Part shown: piece after piece, positions 22,348 through 30,493 of the stretch
Position numbering within the stretch: the first letter of the stretch is position 1
Layout: each line of letters opens with the position of its first letter
From: Myxococcales bacterium
GTDB lineage: Bacteria > Myxococcota > Myxococcia > Myxococcales > Anaeromyxobacteraceae
Direction: 5' to 3'
Length of the DNA stretch: 64,000 nucleotides
Assembly (NCBI GenBank): GCA_021806645.1
Contig: JAJZQX010000001.1
Coordinates: 62,001-126,000 of the forward strand
Position numbers and translations under genes: made by a program
Notes under the pieces: generated by a model
What the model saw: the letters and a program-made list of their open reading frames with translations, nothing else
What the model was told of the DNA's origin: nothing
Databases searched by the model: none

Positions 22348-24180
22348 ATGGAACGGACCTGGTTCAGCCGTGTCGCGCTGATCGCGGGCGTCGCGATCTG
22401 GTCGATCTGGCAGCTGGTCCCCAGCTTCTACTACTTCAAGCTCTCGCCCGACGACCGCAACGGCGAGGTCTACGACAAGTCGGTGCCCGGCTGGGCCCCC
22501 GACTCGAAGAAGCACCTCAACCTCGGCCTCGACCTGCAGGGCGGCATCCACCTCGCCATGGGCGTGGACGTGGACCGGGCCGTGAAGGCCAAGGTGGCGC
22601 GGCGCGCCGACGAGGTGGCCGAGCACCTGAAGGAGAAGGCCGTCCCGTTCACCTCGGTGGCCCCGGACGCCACCGGGATGCGCATCGTGGTGGCCACCAC
22701 CGCGGCGAGCGACGCCGAGAAGGCGACGCTCGACTACTACGGCGCCGAGCTCTACTCGCCTGGCGGCGCCGCCGACGGGCAGGTCCTCTTCGCCTTCAAG
22801 GACCAGGTGCTGCGCGAGTTCAAGTCCAAGGCCGTGGAGCAGGCCGAGAAGACCATCCGCAACCGGGTGGACAAGTGGGGCGTCAGCGAGCCGGACATCA
22901 AGCGCAAGGCCAACAACCAGATCCAGATCCAGCTGCCCGGCTTCAAGGATCCCGAGAAGGCCAAGGAGCTGCTCGGCCGCACCGCCCAGCTCGAGTTCAA
23001 GATCTGCGACGACGAGAACGCCGCGCTCGACGCGGTTCGCTCCCAGCTCCCGGCCTGCCCGGCGACCCGCGACGGCTTGACCTTCCCGCTCCCCGAGGGC
23101 GGCTGCTGGACGGTGGAGAGCGTCGAGCTCCCCGGCGGCGATTCCCGCCAGGCCACGCTGGTGGTGGCCAACAAGCGGACCGAGCTGGAGGCGGACATCG
23201 CCACCAAGCTCAACCCGCTCATCGAGGCCGGCAAGGACAGCATCGGCATCGGCGAGGTGACGGTCGGTCAGGACATGGTCCGGAACACCTACTACCGGAC
23301 CTACCTGCTCCGCTCCAAGACCGAGCTGACCGGCGACTACATCGCCGACGCCCGGGCGTCGGTGGACAACAGCTCGCCCGGCGGCGGCAAGCCGGTGGTG
23401 ACCTTCACCATGTCGCCGGACGGCGCCCGGCTGATGGAGAAGCTCACCACCGACAACCTCCACCGCCGCATGGCCACCGTGCTCGACGACAAGGTGGAGA
23501 CCGCGCCCTACATCCAGGGGCGCATCTCCACCAGCGGCCAGATCACGCTCGGCTCCGGGCGCAGCTACCAGGAGCAGTTCGAGGAGGCCAACTCCATCGC
23601 GCTGGTCTTGAAGGCGGGCGCGCTGCCGGCGCCGGTCACCATCTTCGAGGAGCGGACCGTGGGCGCCACGCTCGGGCCCGAGCTGGTGAAGGCGGGGACC
23701 ACGGCGGCGCTGGTCGGCCTGGCCCTGGTGCTGGTCTTCATGGCGCTCTACTACCGGGTCTCCGGCCTGGTGGCCGACGTGGCCCTGGTGCTCAACGGCC
23801 TGCTGGTGCTCGCCATCATGTCGATGATCGGCACCACCCTCACCCTCCCGGGCATCGCCGGCTTCGTGCTCACGCTGGGCATGGCGGTGGACGCCAACGT
23901 GCTCATCAACGAGCGCATCCGCGAGGAGATGCGCGCCGGCCGGACCGTCAAGCAGTCGGTCCAGCAGGGGTACGACCGGGTCTTCTGGACCATCGTCGAC
24001 TCGCACGTCACGGCGCTGGTCGCCGCCGTGGTGCTCATGCAGTACGGCTCGGGACCGGTCCGCGGCTTCGCGGTGACCCTCACCATCGGCCTCGTCGCCT
24101 CGCTGTTCACCTCCATCGTGGTCACCCGCGCCATCATGGAATTCCTGACGCGCCACGACACGGCGCGCCTCTCGGTGTAG
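22348..24180 (+). CDS. secD: Protein translocase subunit SecD
   Basis: A 610-residue RND-family membrane protein that uses the proton gradient to pull exported proteins through SecYEG. One helix at the N-terminus is followed by the large periplasmic domain, starting with the D1 motif LGLDLQGGIHL. Five helices follow from about residue 445, with the conserved GFVLTLGMAVDANVLI and a following NERIREE. The length matches SecD proteins. A two-cysteine insert region at about residues 215-255 (KICDDENAAL to GGCWTVE) has no counterpart I recognise. secF starts 5 bases after the stop. Confidence 0.96.
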   Translation: MERTWFSRVALIAGVAIWSIWQLVPSFYYFKLSPDDRNGEVYDKSVPGWAPDSKKHLNLGLDLQGGIHLAMGVDVDRAVKAKVARRADEVAEHLKEKAVPFTSVAPDATGMRIVVATTAASDAEKATLDYYGAELYSPGGAADGQVLFAFKDQVLREFKSKAVEQAEKTIRNRVDKWGVSEPDIKRKANNQIQIQLPGFKDPEKAKELLGRTAQLEFKICDDENAALDAVRSQLPACPATRDGLTFPLPEGGCWTVESVELPGGDSRQATLVVANKRTELEADIATKLNPLIEAGKDSIGIGEVTVGQDMVRNTYYRTYLLRSKTELTGDYIADARASVDNSSPGGGKPVVTFTMSPDGARLMEKLTTDNLHRRMATVLDDKVETAPYIQGRISTSGQITLGSGRSYQEQFEEANSIALVLKAGALPAPVTIFEERTVGATLGPELVKAGTTAALVGLALVLVFMALYYRVSGLVADVALVLNGLLVLAIMSMIGTTLTLPGIAGFVLTLGMAVDANVLINERIREEMRAGRTVKQSVQQGYDRVFWTIVDSHVTALVAAVVLMQYGSGPVRGFAVTLTIGLVASLFTSIVVTRAIMEFLTRHDTARLSV

Positions 24181-24184
24181 CGCG

Positions 24185-25360
24185 ATGCAATTCAAGACCT
24201 TCGACATCCTCCCGCACGGGACCACCTTCGACTTCGTCGGCAAGCGGCACATCGCCGTGGTGCTGTCGCTGATCGTGAACCTCACCGTCATCGTCTGGGC
24301 GCTGCCCGCCGTCCACGGCCTCAACTTCGGCGTGGACTTCGCCGGCGGCACCGAGATGGAGATCAAGTTCGCCTCCGCCGTGGACCCCGGCGCCATCCGC
24401 AAGAGCGTCGAGGAGCAGGGCTTCAAGGACGCCTCGGTCCAGACCTACGGCCCCGACTCCGAGCACACCTTCCTCATCCGCGTCGGCCGCATCGCCCTGA
24501 TGGGCGCAGAGGACGTCGAGCGGGTGGAGGCGGCGGTCAAGGCCAGGTTCCCGGTCAAGTCGGCCTCCTTCAACCCGGAGATCGGCGACAAGATCGACTT
24601 CCAGTTCGAGGGGCCGGTGGCCACCGCCGACCTGCAGGCCGCCGTCGAGTCGGCCGGGGTGCGGGTCCGCGAGGTCCGCGAGGAGGCCGGCCTTACCGCC
24701 GGCACCCGCTCCTTCGCGGTCATCACCCAGGGCATCCGCGAGAAGCTGGAGCACGAGCTCAACGTCCGCTTCGCCACGGCCAGGCCCGAGGTGCGGCGGG
24801 TCGAGTTCGTCGGACCGGCGGTGGGGCGCGAGCTCCGCAACCAGGGCTTCAAGGCCGTGCTCTACGCCATGGCGCTGATCGTGGTCTACGTGGGGCTGCG
24901 CTTCGACTTCCGCTTCAGCCCGGGCGTCATCATCGCCATCATCCACGACGCCATCGTGACGCTCGGCTACTTCGCCTTCAGCGGGCGCGAGTTCAACCTG
25001 ACCTCGATCGCCGTGATCCTGACGGTGGTCGGCTACTCGGTGAACGACACGGTGGTGGTCTACGACCGGATCCGTGAGAACAAGGCCAAGTACCAGGGGC
25101 GCCGCCTCGGCGACCTCGTCAACCTGGCCATCAACGAGACCCTGGGCCGGACCTTCCTCACCTCGTTCGCCACCGCCCTCTCGCTGGTGGGACTGCTGGT
25201 CTTCGGCGTCGGCACCATCTTCGACTTCGCCTTTGCCATGGTGCTCGGCATCGTCTCCGGCACCTACTCGACCTGGTTCATCGCCGCGCCGATGACCATC
25301 TGGCTCGAGGAGCGGGCGCTCCGGAAGAAGGCCGGTCCGGCGTCGGCCGCGGCGCGGTAA
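24185..25360 (+). CDS. secF: Protein translocase subunit SecF
   Basis: A 391-residue partner of SecD. Typical features are GVDFAGGTEMEIKF after the first helix and the conserved VGYSVNDTVVVYDRIREN in the helix 4/5 region. Six helices are expected. The periplasmic part (about residues 60-210) is longer than in many SecF proteins. It completes the yajC-secD-secF operon, with recJ starting about 53 bases downstream. Confidence 0.96.
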   Translation: MQFKTFDILPHGTTFDFVGKRHIAVVLSLIVNLTVIVWALPAVHGLNFGVDFAGGTEMEIKFASAVDPGAIRKSVEEQGFKDASVQTYGPDSEHTFLIRVGRIALMGAEDVERVEAAVKARFPVKSASFNPEIGDKIDFQFEGPVATADLQAAVESAGVRVREVREEAGLTAGTRSFAVITQGIREKLEHELNVRFATARPEVRRVEFVGPAVGRELRNQGFKAVLYAMALIVVYVGLRFDFRFSPGVIIAIIHDAIVTLGYFAFSGREFNLTSIAVILTVVGYSVNDTVVVYDRIRENKAKYQGRRLGDLVNLAINETLGRTFLTSFATALSLVGLLVFGVGTIFDFAFAMVLGIVSGTYSTWFIAAPMTIWLEERALRKKAGPASAAAR

Positions 25361-25412
25361 CCTTCTCCACCTCTCGGCCGGGCTGTCAGAGCGCGCTGTT
25401 ACTCACCGGGGC

Positions 25413-27128
25413 GTGGACGAGCGGCCGGGGAAGCGCTGGATCGAGGTGGGCGGGGAGGGTGCGGGCGCGGCCGAGCTGGCCGGCGCCCTCGGGCTCCACC
25501 CGCTGGCGGCCCGGGTGCTGGCCTCGCGCGGCCACGGCGATCCGGCCCAGGCTCGCGCCTTCCTCGACGCCCCGCTGGCCGGACTGCCCGACCCGTTCGG
25601 CATGAAGGGGATGCCGGCCGCCGTGGCCCGGCTCGCCACCGCGCTGGAGCGGGGCGAGCGGATCGCCACCTACGGCGACTACGACGTAGACGGGGTCACC
25701 TCCACCGTCCTGCTCTCGACCTTCCTGCGCGCCGCCGGCGGCGACGTGGTCACCTACACGCCGCACCGGCTGGTCGAGGGGTACGGGCTCAACACCGGCG
25801 CCGTCGAGAAGCTGGCGGCGCAGGGCGTGAAGCTGCTGGTGAGCCTCGACTGCGGCATCACCAGCGTGGACGAGGTGCGCGCCGCCTCGGCGCTCGGCGT
25901 GGAGACGGTGGTGGTGGACCACCACACCGTGCCGGTCGAGCTCCCGGCCGCCGTCGCCATCCTCAACCCCCACCAGCCCGGCTGCGGCTACCCGTCCAAG
26001 GAGCTCTCGGCGGTGGGCGTCACCTTCATGCTGCTCATGGCGCTCCGCAGGAGGCTGCGCGAGGCCGGCCGGTTCACCTCGGCGCGCCCCGAGCCGAACC
26101 TGCGCGCCGCCCTCGACCTGGTCGCGCTCGGCACCGTGGCCGACGTGGTGCCGCTCACCGGCGCCAACCGCATCCTGGTCCGCCACGGCCTCGCCGAGAT
26201 CGCCACCACCCGCCGCCCCGGCCTGCGCGCCCTGAAGCGGGTGGCCGGGGTGGCCGATGGGCCGGTCACCGCCGGGCAGATCGGCTTCCGGCTCGGGCCC
26301 CGCATCAACGCCGCCGGGCGGCTCGACGACGCCGGCCGCGGCGTGCGGCTCCTCTCCACCTCCGACGAGGCCGAGGCGAGCGCGCTGGCCGGTGAGCTCG
26401 ACCGCGAGAACCAGGCCCGCCAGGAGATCGAGCGGCGCATGCTGGCCGAGGCGCTCGACGACGCGGCCGCGGCGGTCCGGCGCGGCGCCCGGGGGCTGGT
26501 GCTGGCTCGCGAGGGCTGGCACCCCGGCGTGGTCGGCATCGTGGCGGCGCGGGTGGCCGAGCGGTTCCACCGGCCGGCCGTGCTCATCGGCCTCGACGGC
26601 GCCGAGGGGAAGGGGAGCGGCCGGTCGATCGAGGGGTTCCACCTCCACGACGCGCTGGCGGCCTGCACCGCCCACCTGCTCCGCTTCGGCGGCCACCGCC
26701 ATGCGGCCGGCGTCACCATCGCGGCCACCTCCGTCCAGCCTTTCCGCGCCGCGTTCGAGGCCCACGCCGCCGCCGCGCTCGCGCCGGAGGATCTCGTCCC
26801 CCGCTGCCGGATCGACGGCTGGGTGGCGGAAGGCGATCTGACGGTGCGGGCCGCCGAGGACCTGGAGCGGCTCGGGCCGTTCGGCGCCGGCCACCCGGAG
26901 CCGGTCTTCGCGCTCCGCTCCCGGGCCACCAAGGCGCGCACCGTCGGCGCCGGCGCGGCCCATCTCAAGCTCGGCTTCGGCGGGCTCGACGCCATCGGCT
27001 TCTCGATGGGGGACCGGGTCGGCCTCTGCCAGGGACCGGTCGAGGCGGCCTTCACCTTCGGCTTCGACGAGTGGGACGGCACCAGGCGGCTGCAGCTCAA
27101 GTTGAAGGACCTGCGGGTCGCCGGCTGA
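25413..27128 (+). CDS. recJ: Single-stranded-DNA exonuclease RecJ
   Basis: A 571-residue 5'-3' exonuclease of the DHH superfamily, acting in recombination and mismatch repair. Metal-binding motifs are GDYDVDGVTS (motif I), DCGITS and VVVDHHTVP (the DHH). The DHHA1 domain carries the GGHRHAAGVTI motif. The C-terminal OB-like domain ends at LKLKDLRVAG. The start is GTG 25413 (MDERPGKRW). It follows secF on the same strand, an arrangement common in this phylum. Confidence 0.95.
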   Translation: MDERPGKRWIEVGGEGAGAAELAGALGLHPLAARVLASRGHGDPAQARAFLDAPLAGLPDPFGMKGMPAAVARLATALERGERIATYGDYDVDGVTSTVLLSTFLRAAGGDVVTYTPHRLVEGYGLNTGAVEKLAAQGVKLLVSLDCGITSVDEVRAASALGVETVVVDHHTVPVELPAAVAILNPHQPGCGYPSKELSAVGVTFMLLMALRRRLREAGRFTSARPEPNLRAALDLVALGTVADVVPLTGANRILVRHGLAEIATTRRPGLRALKRVAGVADGPVTAGQIGFRLGPRINAAGRLDDAGRGVRLLSTSDEAEASALAGELDRENQARQEIERRMLAEALDDAAAAVRRGARGLVLAREGWHPGVVGIVAARVAERFHRPAVLIGLDGAEGKGSGRSIEGFHLHDALAACTAHLLRFGGHRHAAGVTIAATSVQPFRAAFEAHAAAALAPEDLVPRCRIDGWVAEGDLTVRAAEDLERLGPFGAGHPEPVFALRSRATKARTVGAGAAHLKLGFGGLDAIGFSMGDRVGLCQGPVEAAFTFGFDEWDGTRRLQLKLKDLRVAG

Positions 27129-27264
27129 GTTCGGGCCAGGCCGGACCGCGCCAGGTGGCGCACGCCGAGCCGGGCGGCCAGCGCTGCCTTCGGCCGGTTG
27201 CCCCGTCGACATCGCCCCCGCAACGTGGTGCGATCGACGTCACGGCGCTCACCCCGAACCCGGA

Positions 27265-27744
27265 ATGACCAAGCACCTCGCCTACCGGAAGCCGCACATC
27301 GTGACCTCGGTCGTCGCGGTCATCGTGGACGGCGCCGATCGGGTCGTGCTCACCCGTCGCTGCGTGCCACCGTTCCTGGACCAGTGGGTCATGCCGGGCG
27401 GCAAGATCGGGCTCGGCGAGCCGATGCGGTCCGCGCTGCGCCGGGAGGTGCGCGAGGAGGTCGGGATCGACGTCGTGGTCGGCGAACTGATCGACACCTT
27501 CGAGCACGTCACGCCGGGCGCCGACAACGATCACCACGTCATCCTCTACTTCCGGTGCGGGCCCAGCCGCGCCGAGCTCACGCCCAACCCCGCCGAGGTG
27601 GCCGAGGCGCTCTGGGTCCCGCGCGGAGAGCTTGCCGGCTACGCCATGCCGGAGGGGACCCGCCACGTCCTCGCCGGGCTCTTCCCCGAGCTGGGCGCCA
27701 CCGGCCCGGCGGGGCCGGAGCGGACCGGGTGGAGGCCGCCGTGA
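27265..27744 (+). CDS. Nudix hydrolase
   Basis: A 159-residue hydrolase of the Nudix superfamily, cleaving nucleoside diphosphates linked to another group. The Nudix box is intact: GGKIGLGEP, then RREVREEVGI. The N-terminus reads IVTSVVAVIVDGADRVVLTRR, which recalls ADP-ribose or mismatched-nucleotide pyrophosphatases, but substrate cannot be read from this. The TGA stop overlaps the GTG start of the next gene in a GTGA arrangement, so the two are translationally coupled. The 136 bases before it show nothing notable. Confidence 0.9.
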   Translation: MTKHLAYRKPHIVTSVVAVIVDGADRVVLTRRCVPPFLDQWVMPGGKIGLGEPMRSALRREVREEVGIDVVVGELIDTFEHVTPGADNDHHVILYFRCGPSRAELTPNPAEVAEALWVPRGELAGYAMPEGTRHVLAGLFPELGATGPAGPERTGWRPP

Positions 27745-28898
27745 TCCAGATCCACGAGGTCGAGGTGAACCTCGACTACGCTCTGGGGAGCCACATCCAC
27801 TGCCTGGTGGCGCAGATTCCGGTGCGGCTTCGCGCCACCGAGCGGGGGCCCGCCCTGCGGGACCGCGAGGCGCAGTGGCGCACCCTGGCCTCGGTGCTGG
27901 AGTCGGTGGCAGAGGGGGAGCGCTTCCAGAAGCTCCACTTCCTCGCCTTCCCGGAGGCCGCGCTGCCCGCCGCGCGGCTCGACGACGTGCTCGGCATCGT
28001 GGCGGAGCGCTTCCGGCCCAACACCGTGACCATGTTCGGGCTGGAGCACGTCTCGCTGCGCGCCTACCGCGACACCCTGGAACGCTTCGGCGAGGACAAC
28101 CGGCTGGCCATCCCCGCGGTCGAGCACGACCTGGCGGCCGGGGCGCTCCCCGACATCCCGGTGAACTGGTGCTGCGTGGTGGTGAAGGAGGCGAGCGGCC
28201 GGTTGCGGGTGTTCTTCGAGGCCAAGACCCACCCCTTCCGCGCCGAGGAGTTCCTGGACAAGTCCGGGGACCTGTACCGGGGCCGGCACTTCTGGTGGTT
28301 CCGCGCCCGGCCCGCCTTCTTCCACTTCATGGTGCTGGTCTGCCTCGACTACCTGTACCGGGACCTCTACGGCTCCAACATCCGGCAGATCGTCGAATAC
28401 GCCGACCAGCAGTACTTCGCCGCAAGGCGGACCCTGGACGCGCTCTTCGTGCTGCAGTGCAACCCCAAGCCCGAGCACCGCGCCTACCGGGACGTGGTCG
28501 CCGGGTTCTACGGCGAGTACCTCGAGGACACGCCCGGCGTGAGGGACACCGTCACCGTCTTCGCCAACAGCTCCGGCGAGAGCGAGCTCGGCGAGCCCTG
28601 CCCGGGCGGCTTCGGCGTCTCCTCGGTGGTGCTGGGGGCCAGGCACCGGCTGGCCCGGGTGGCGGCGCCGGAGTTCTCCACCGACGATTTCCACGGCACG
28701 CCGGCCTGCCGGCTCCGCTTCGGGACCGCCACGCGGCTCTACTACTTCAACCTGCCGCTCCACCACGACCTCGACCCGCGCACCAGCCACCAGCCGCTCA
28801 AGGTGCACGCAGTGCTCCGGCCCGAGGGCGGTGGCTGGGTCCAGGCCGTCGGCGCGCCGCTCATGGCCGAGCTCTCCGAGCGGAGCGGCCGCGGCTAG
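27741..28898 (+). CDS. Divergent nitrilase-superfamily-like protein
   Basis: A 385-residue protein I do not recognise by name. Its sequence order suggests the carbon-nitrogen hydrolase fold. A strand ending in LHFLAFPEAALP gives Glu72, AKTHPFRAEE gives Lys162, and FMVLVCLDYLYRDLYG gives Cys201. These match the Glu-Lys-Cys triad and its spacing in nitrilases and amidases. The C-terminal 120 residues form an extra part without a recognised domain. The start is GTG 27741, overlapping the Nudix stop. No signal peptide is visible. The substrate is unknown; coupling to a Nudix and a GalT-like gene suggests nucleotide or nucleotide-sugar work. The family call is inference. Confidence 0.6.
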   Translation: MIQIHEVEVNLDYALGSHIHCLVAQIPVRLRATERGPALRDREAQWRTLASVLESVAEGERFQKLHFLAFPEAALPAARLDDVLGIVAERFRPNTVTMFGLEHVSLRAYRDTLERFGEDNRLAIPAVEHDLAAGALPDIPVNWCCVVVKEASGRLRVFFEAKTHPFRAEEFLDKSGDLYRGRHFWWFRARPAFFHFMVLVCLDYLYRDLYGSNIRQIVEYADQQYFAARRTLDALFVLQCNPKPEHRAYRDVVAGFYGEYLEDTPGVRDTVTVFANSSGESELGEPCPGGFGVSSVVLGARHRLARVAAPEFSTDDFHGTPACRLRFGTATRLYYFNLPLHHDLDPRTSHQPLKVHAVLRPEGGGWVQAVGAPLMAELSERSGRG

Positions 28899-28983
28899 CC
28901 CGAACCCCCGCCGGCCCGTCGGCTCGCCCTCTTTCGCGAACTGAGAAGCCGTGCGAAGAAGTTGGTGCACCCTGGAGGCGTCG

Positions 28984-30021
28984 ATGGAACTGGTCGCGAT
29001 CACCGAGAAGGCAACCCTCATCGATCCGTCGGGCCAGCTCACCGAGCAGGCGATCGAGCACCGCACCGACCCGCTCACCGGGCAGGTCGCCTCCGTCAAC
29101 CTGGCGCTCGGCGAGAAGGCCCGGGCCTTCCTCGGGGTGGCCGACCTGGCGCTTCTCGAGGACCTGCAGGAGAAGAGCCGCGCCGGCTGCCCGTTCTGCG
29201 GCGCGCCTGAGAAGGGCACCCGCTACGACCCGGGCTTCGCGCCCGAGGGGCAGCTCCGCTTCGGCGGCGCGCTGGCCATGCCGAACCTCTTCTCGAAGTG
29301 CGCCCGCGACTCGGTGGTGGTCCTCGACGTGGCCAACCACGTGCTCCTTCCCTCCCGCATCGGCGCGCCGGCGCTGGGCAACGGGATCCGCGCCGCGGTG
29401 GAGCTGGTGCGGCGGGGCCGGGCCGCCGAGCCGCGCAACGTCCACCACCTGGTGGGCATGAACTTCCTGCCGCCCGGGGGCTCCAGCGTGCCCCACCCGC
29501 ACTTCCAGGTGCACGTGCGTGGCGTGCCGTACTCGGGCGTGGCGCGCCTGCTGGAGCGGAGCGCCGAGTGGCGCCGCCGGACCGGCCGTGACTTCTGGAG
29601 CACGCTGGTCGAGTCGGAGCGGGCGGCGGGGGTGCGCTACCTGGGGCGCGACGGTCCGGTCGAGTGGCTGGCGGCCTTCGCGCCGTCGCACCAGCGGGAG
29701 GTGTGGGGGATGGTCCCCGGGACCGGCAGCCTGGCCGAGCTCGACGAGGCCGGGGTGGACGGGCTGGCGGCCGGGCTCTCCAGGGTGTTCTCCTACTACG
29801 AGGAGGTCGGTGCCCACCCGTTCACGCTGGCCTTCCTCTCCAGCGCAGAGCCCGGGCGCGGCGGCGAGTACGCCCTGCAGGTCCGAGCCTGTTCGCGTCC
29901 GCCCTTGAAGCCGCTCTACGTCAACTACGAGACCTGGTTCGGGCCGATGTTCGCCGGCGACGAGGTGCACACCGAGGCCCCGGAGACCTACGCCGCGGCG
30001 CTCCGCGCCCGGTGGCGCTGA
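28984..30021 (+). CDS. GalT-like HIT-superfamily nucleotidyltransferase
   Basis: A 345-residue relative of galactose-1-phosphate uridylyltransferase. The active-site motif PHPHFQ (His171-Pro-His173, Gln175) has the GalT HPH-x-Q form, which marks transferases rather than HIT hydrolases. A CPFC pair at 69 and 72 could bind zinc. The adjoining part, SCVPHPH-like NFLPPGGSSVPHPH, is family-typical, but the rest diverges from true GalT. ATG 28984 was preferred over GTG 28951 because a GGAGG site lies just upstream. It probably shares a transcript with the Nudix and nitrilase-like genes. The substrate is unknown. Confidence 0.75.
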   Translation: MELVAITEKATLIDPSGQLTEQAIEHRTDPLTGQVASVNLALGEKARAFLGVADLALLEDLQEKSRAGCPFCGAPEKGTRYDPGFAPEGQLRFGGALAMPNLFSKCARDSVVVLDVANHVLLPSRIGAPALGNGIRAAVELVRRGRAAEPRNVHHLVGMNFLPPGGSSVPHPHFQVHVRGVPYSGVARLLERSAEWRRRTGRDFWSTLVESERAAGVRYLGRDGPVEWLAAFAPSHQREVWGMVPGTGSLAELDEAGVDGLAAGLSRVFSYYEEVGAHPFTLAFLSSAEPGRGGEYALQVRACSRPPLKPLYVNYETWFGPMFAGDEVHTEAPETYAAALRARWR

Positions 30022-30103
30022 AGAGCGGCGGGACGGGCGCACATGCGGTAGGATCCGGGTGACGGGGTGCGGTGCGGCGGCGCGTTGCGGGGAGGACGAC
30101 ACG

Positions 30104-30397
30104 ATGCGCGAGGCAAGCAGCGACGAGGGCGTGCGGGACCAGTCGATCGCCAGGGTGGCGCGCCGGGCCGAGGAGGCGCGCACGCTGGTCAAGGCCGCGA
30201 AGGACCTGGACGGCCTGTGCCGGGTCCTGAACACGCACGGGGCGTTCTTGCCGATGGCCGAGATGTTCGGCCTGCCGAAGTTCGGGAGCGCGCCGGCCGT
30301 CACCAGGGGGCTCTGGAGCTGGGACGACCGGCGGGCCATCCGGATGCAGACCGACGGGGACGGCTTCGAGGCCTTCGTCATCGGGCCCAGGCCGTAG
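30104..30397 (+). CDS. Small hypothetical protein
   Basis: A 97-residue soluble protein with no family I recognise. The N-terminal half is charged and helical (RVARRAEEARTLVKAAKDL). The second half has a compact segment around FLPMAEMFGLPKFG and WSWDDRRAIRM. A GGAGGAC ribosome site lies upstream of ATG 30104, and codon use matches its neighbours, which supports a real gene. It sits between the GalT-like gene and aspS and ends just before a GC-rich hairpin. No function is proposed. Confidence 0.6.
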   Translation: MREASSDEGVRDQSIARVARRAEEARTLVKAAKDLDGLCRVLNTHGAFLPMAEMFGLPKFGSAPAVTRGLWSWDDRRAIRMQTDGDGFEAFVIGPRP

Positions 30398-30404
30398 CCG
30401 GCGA

Positions 30405-30420
30405 GCGGCCTCCAGGCCGC
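30405..30420 (+). terminator. GC-rich hairpin, possible terminator
   Basis: GCGGCC at 30405-30410, TCCA loop, GGCCGC at 30415-30420, starting 8 bases after the stop of the small hypothetical gene. No T-run follows, so it may only slow polymerase. Its place before the aspS promoter fits a terminator. Confidence 0.4.
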
Positions 30421-30431
30421 GCGACCCGTCC

Positions 30432-30460
30432 TTGACCTCAAGCGTTTCGCGGTGTGAGAT
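30432..30460 (+). promoter_or_regulatory. Predicted aspS promoter
   Basis: TTGACC at 30432-30437, a 17-base spacer and TGAGAT at 30455-30460 form a moderate sigma-70-like promoter. The expected leader before GTG 30494 is about 27 bases. It follows directly on the hairpin at 30405. Confidence 0.4.
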
Positions 30461-30493
30461 GCCCCCCTTTCTCATCAGCCGGGGAGGCCCTTC

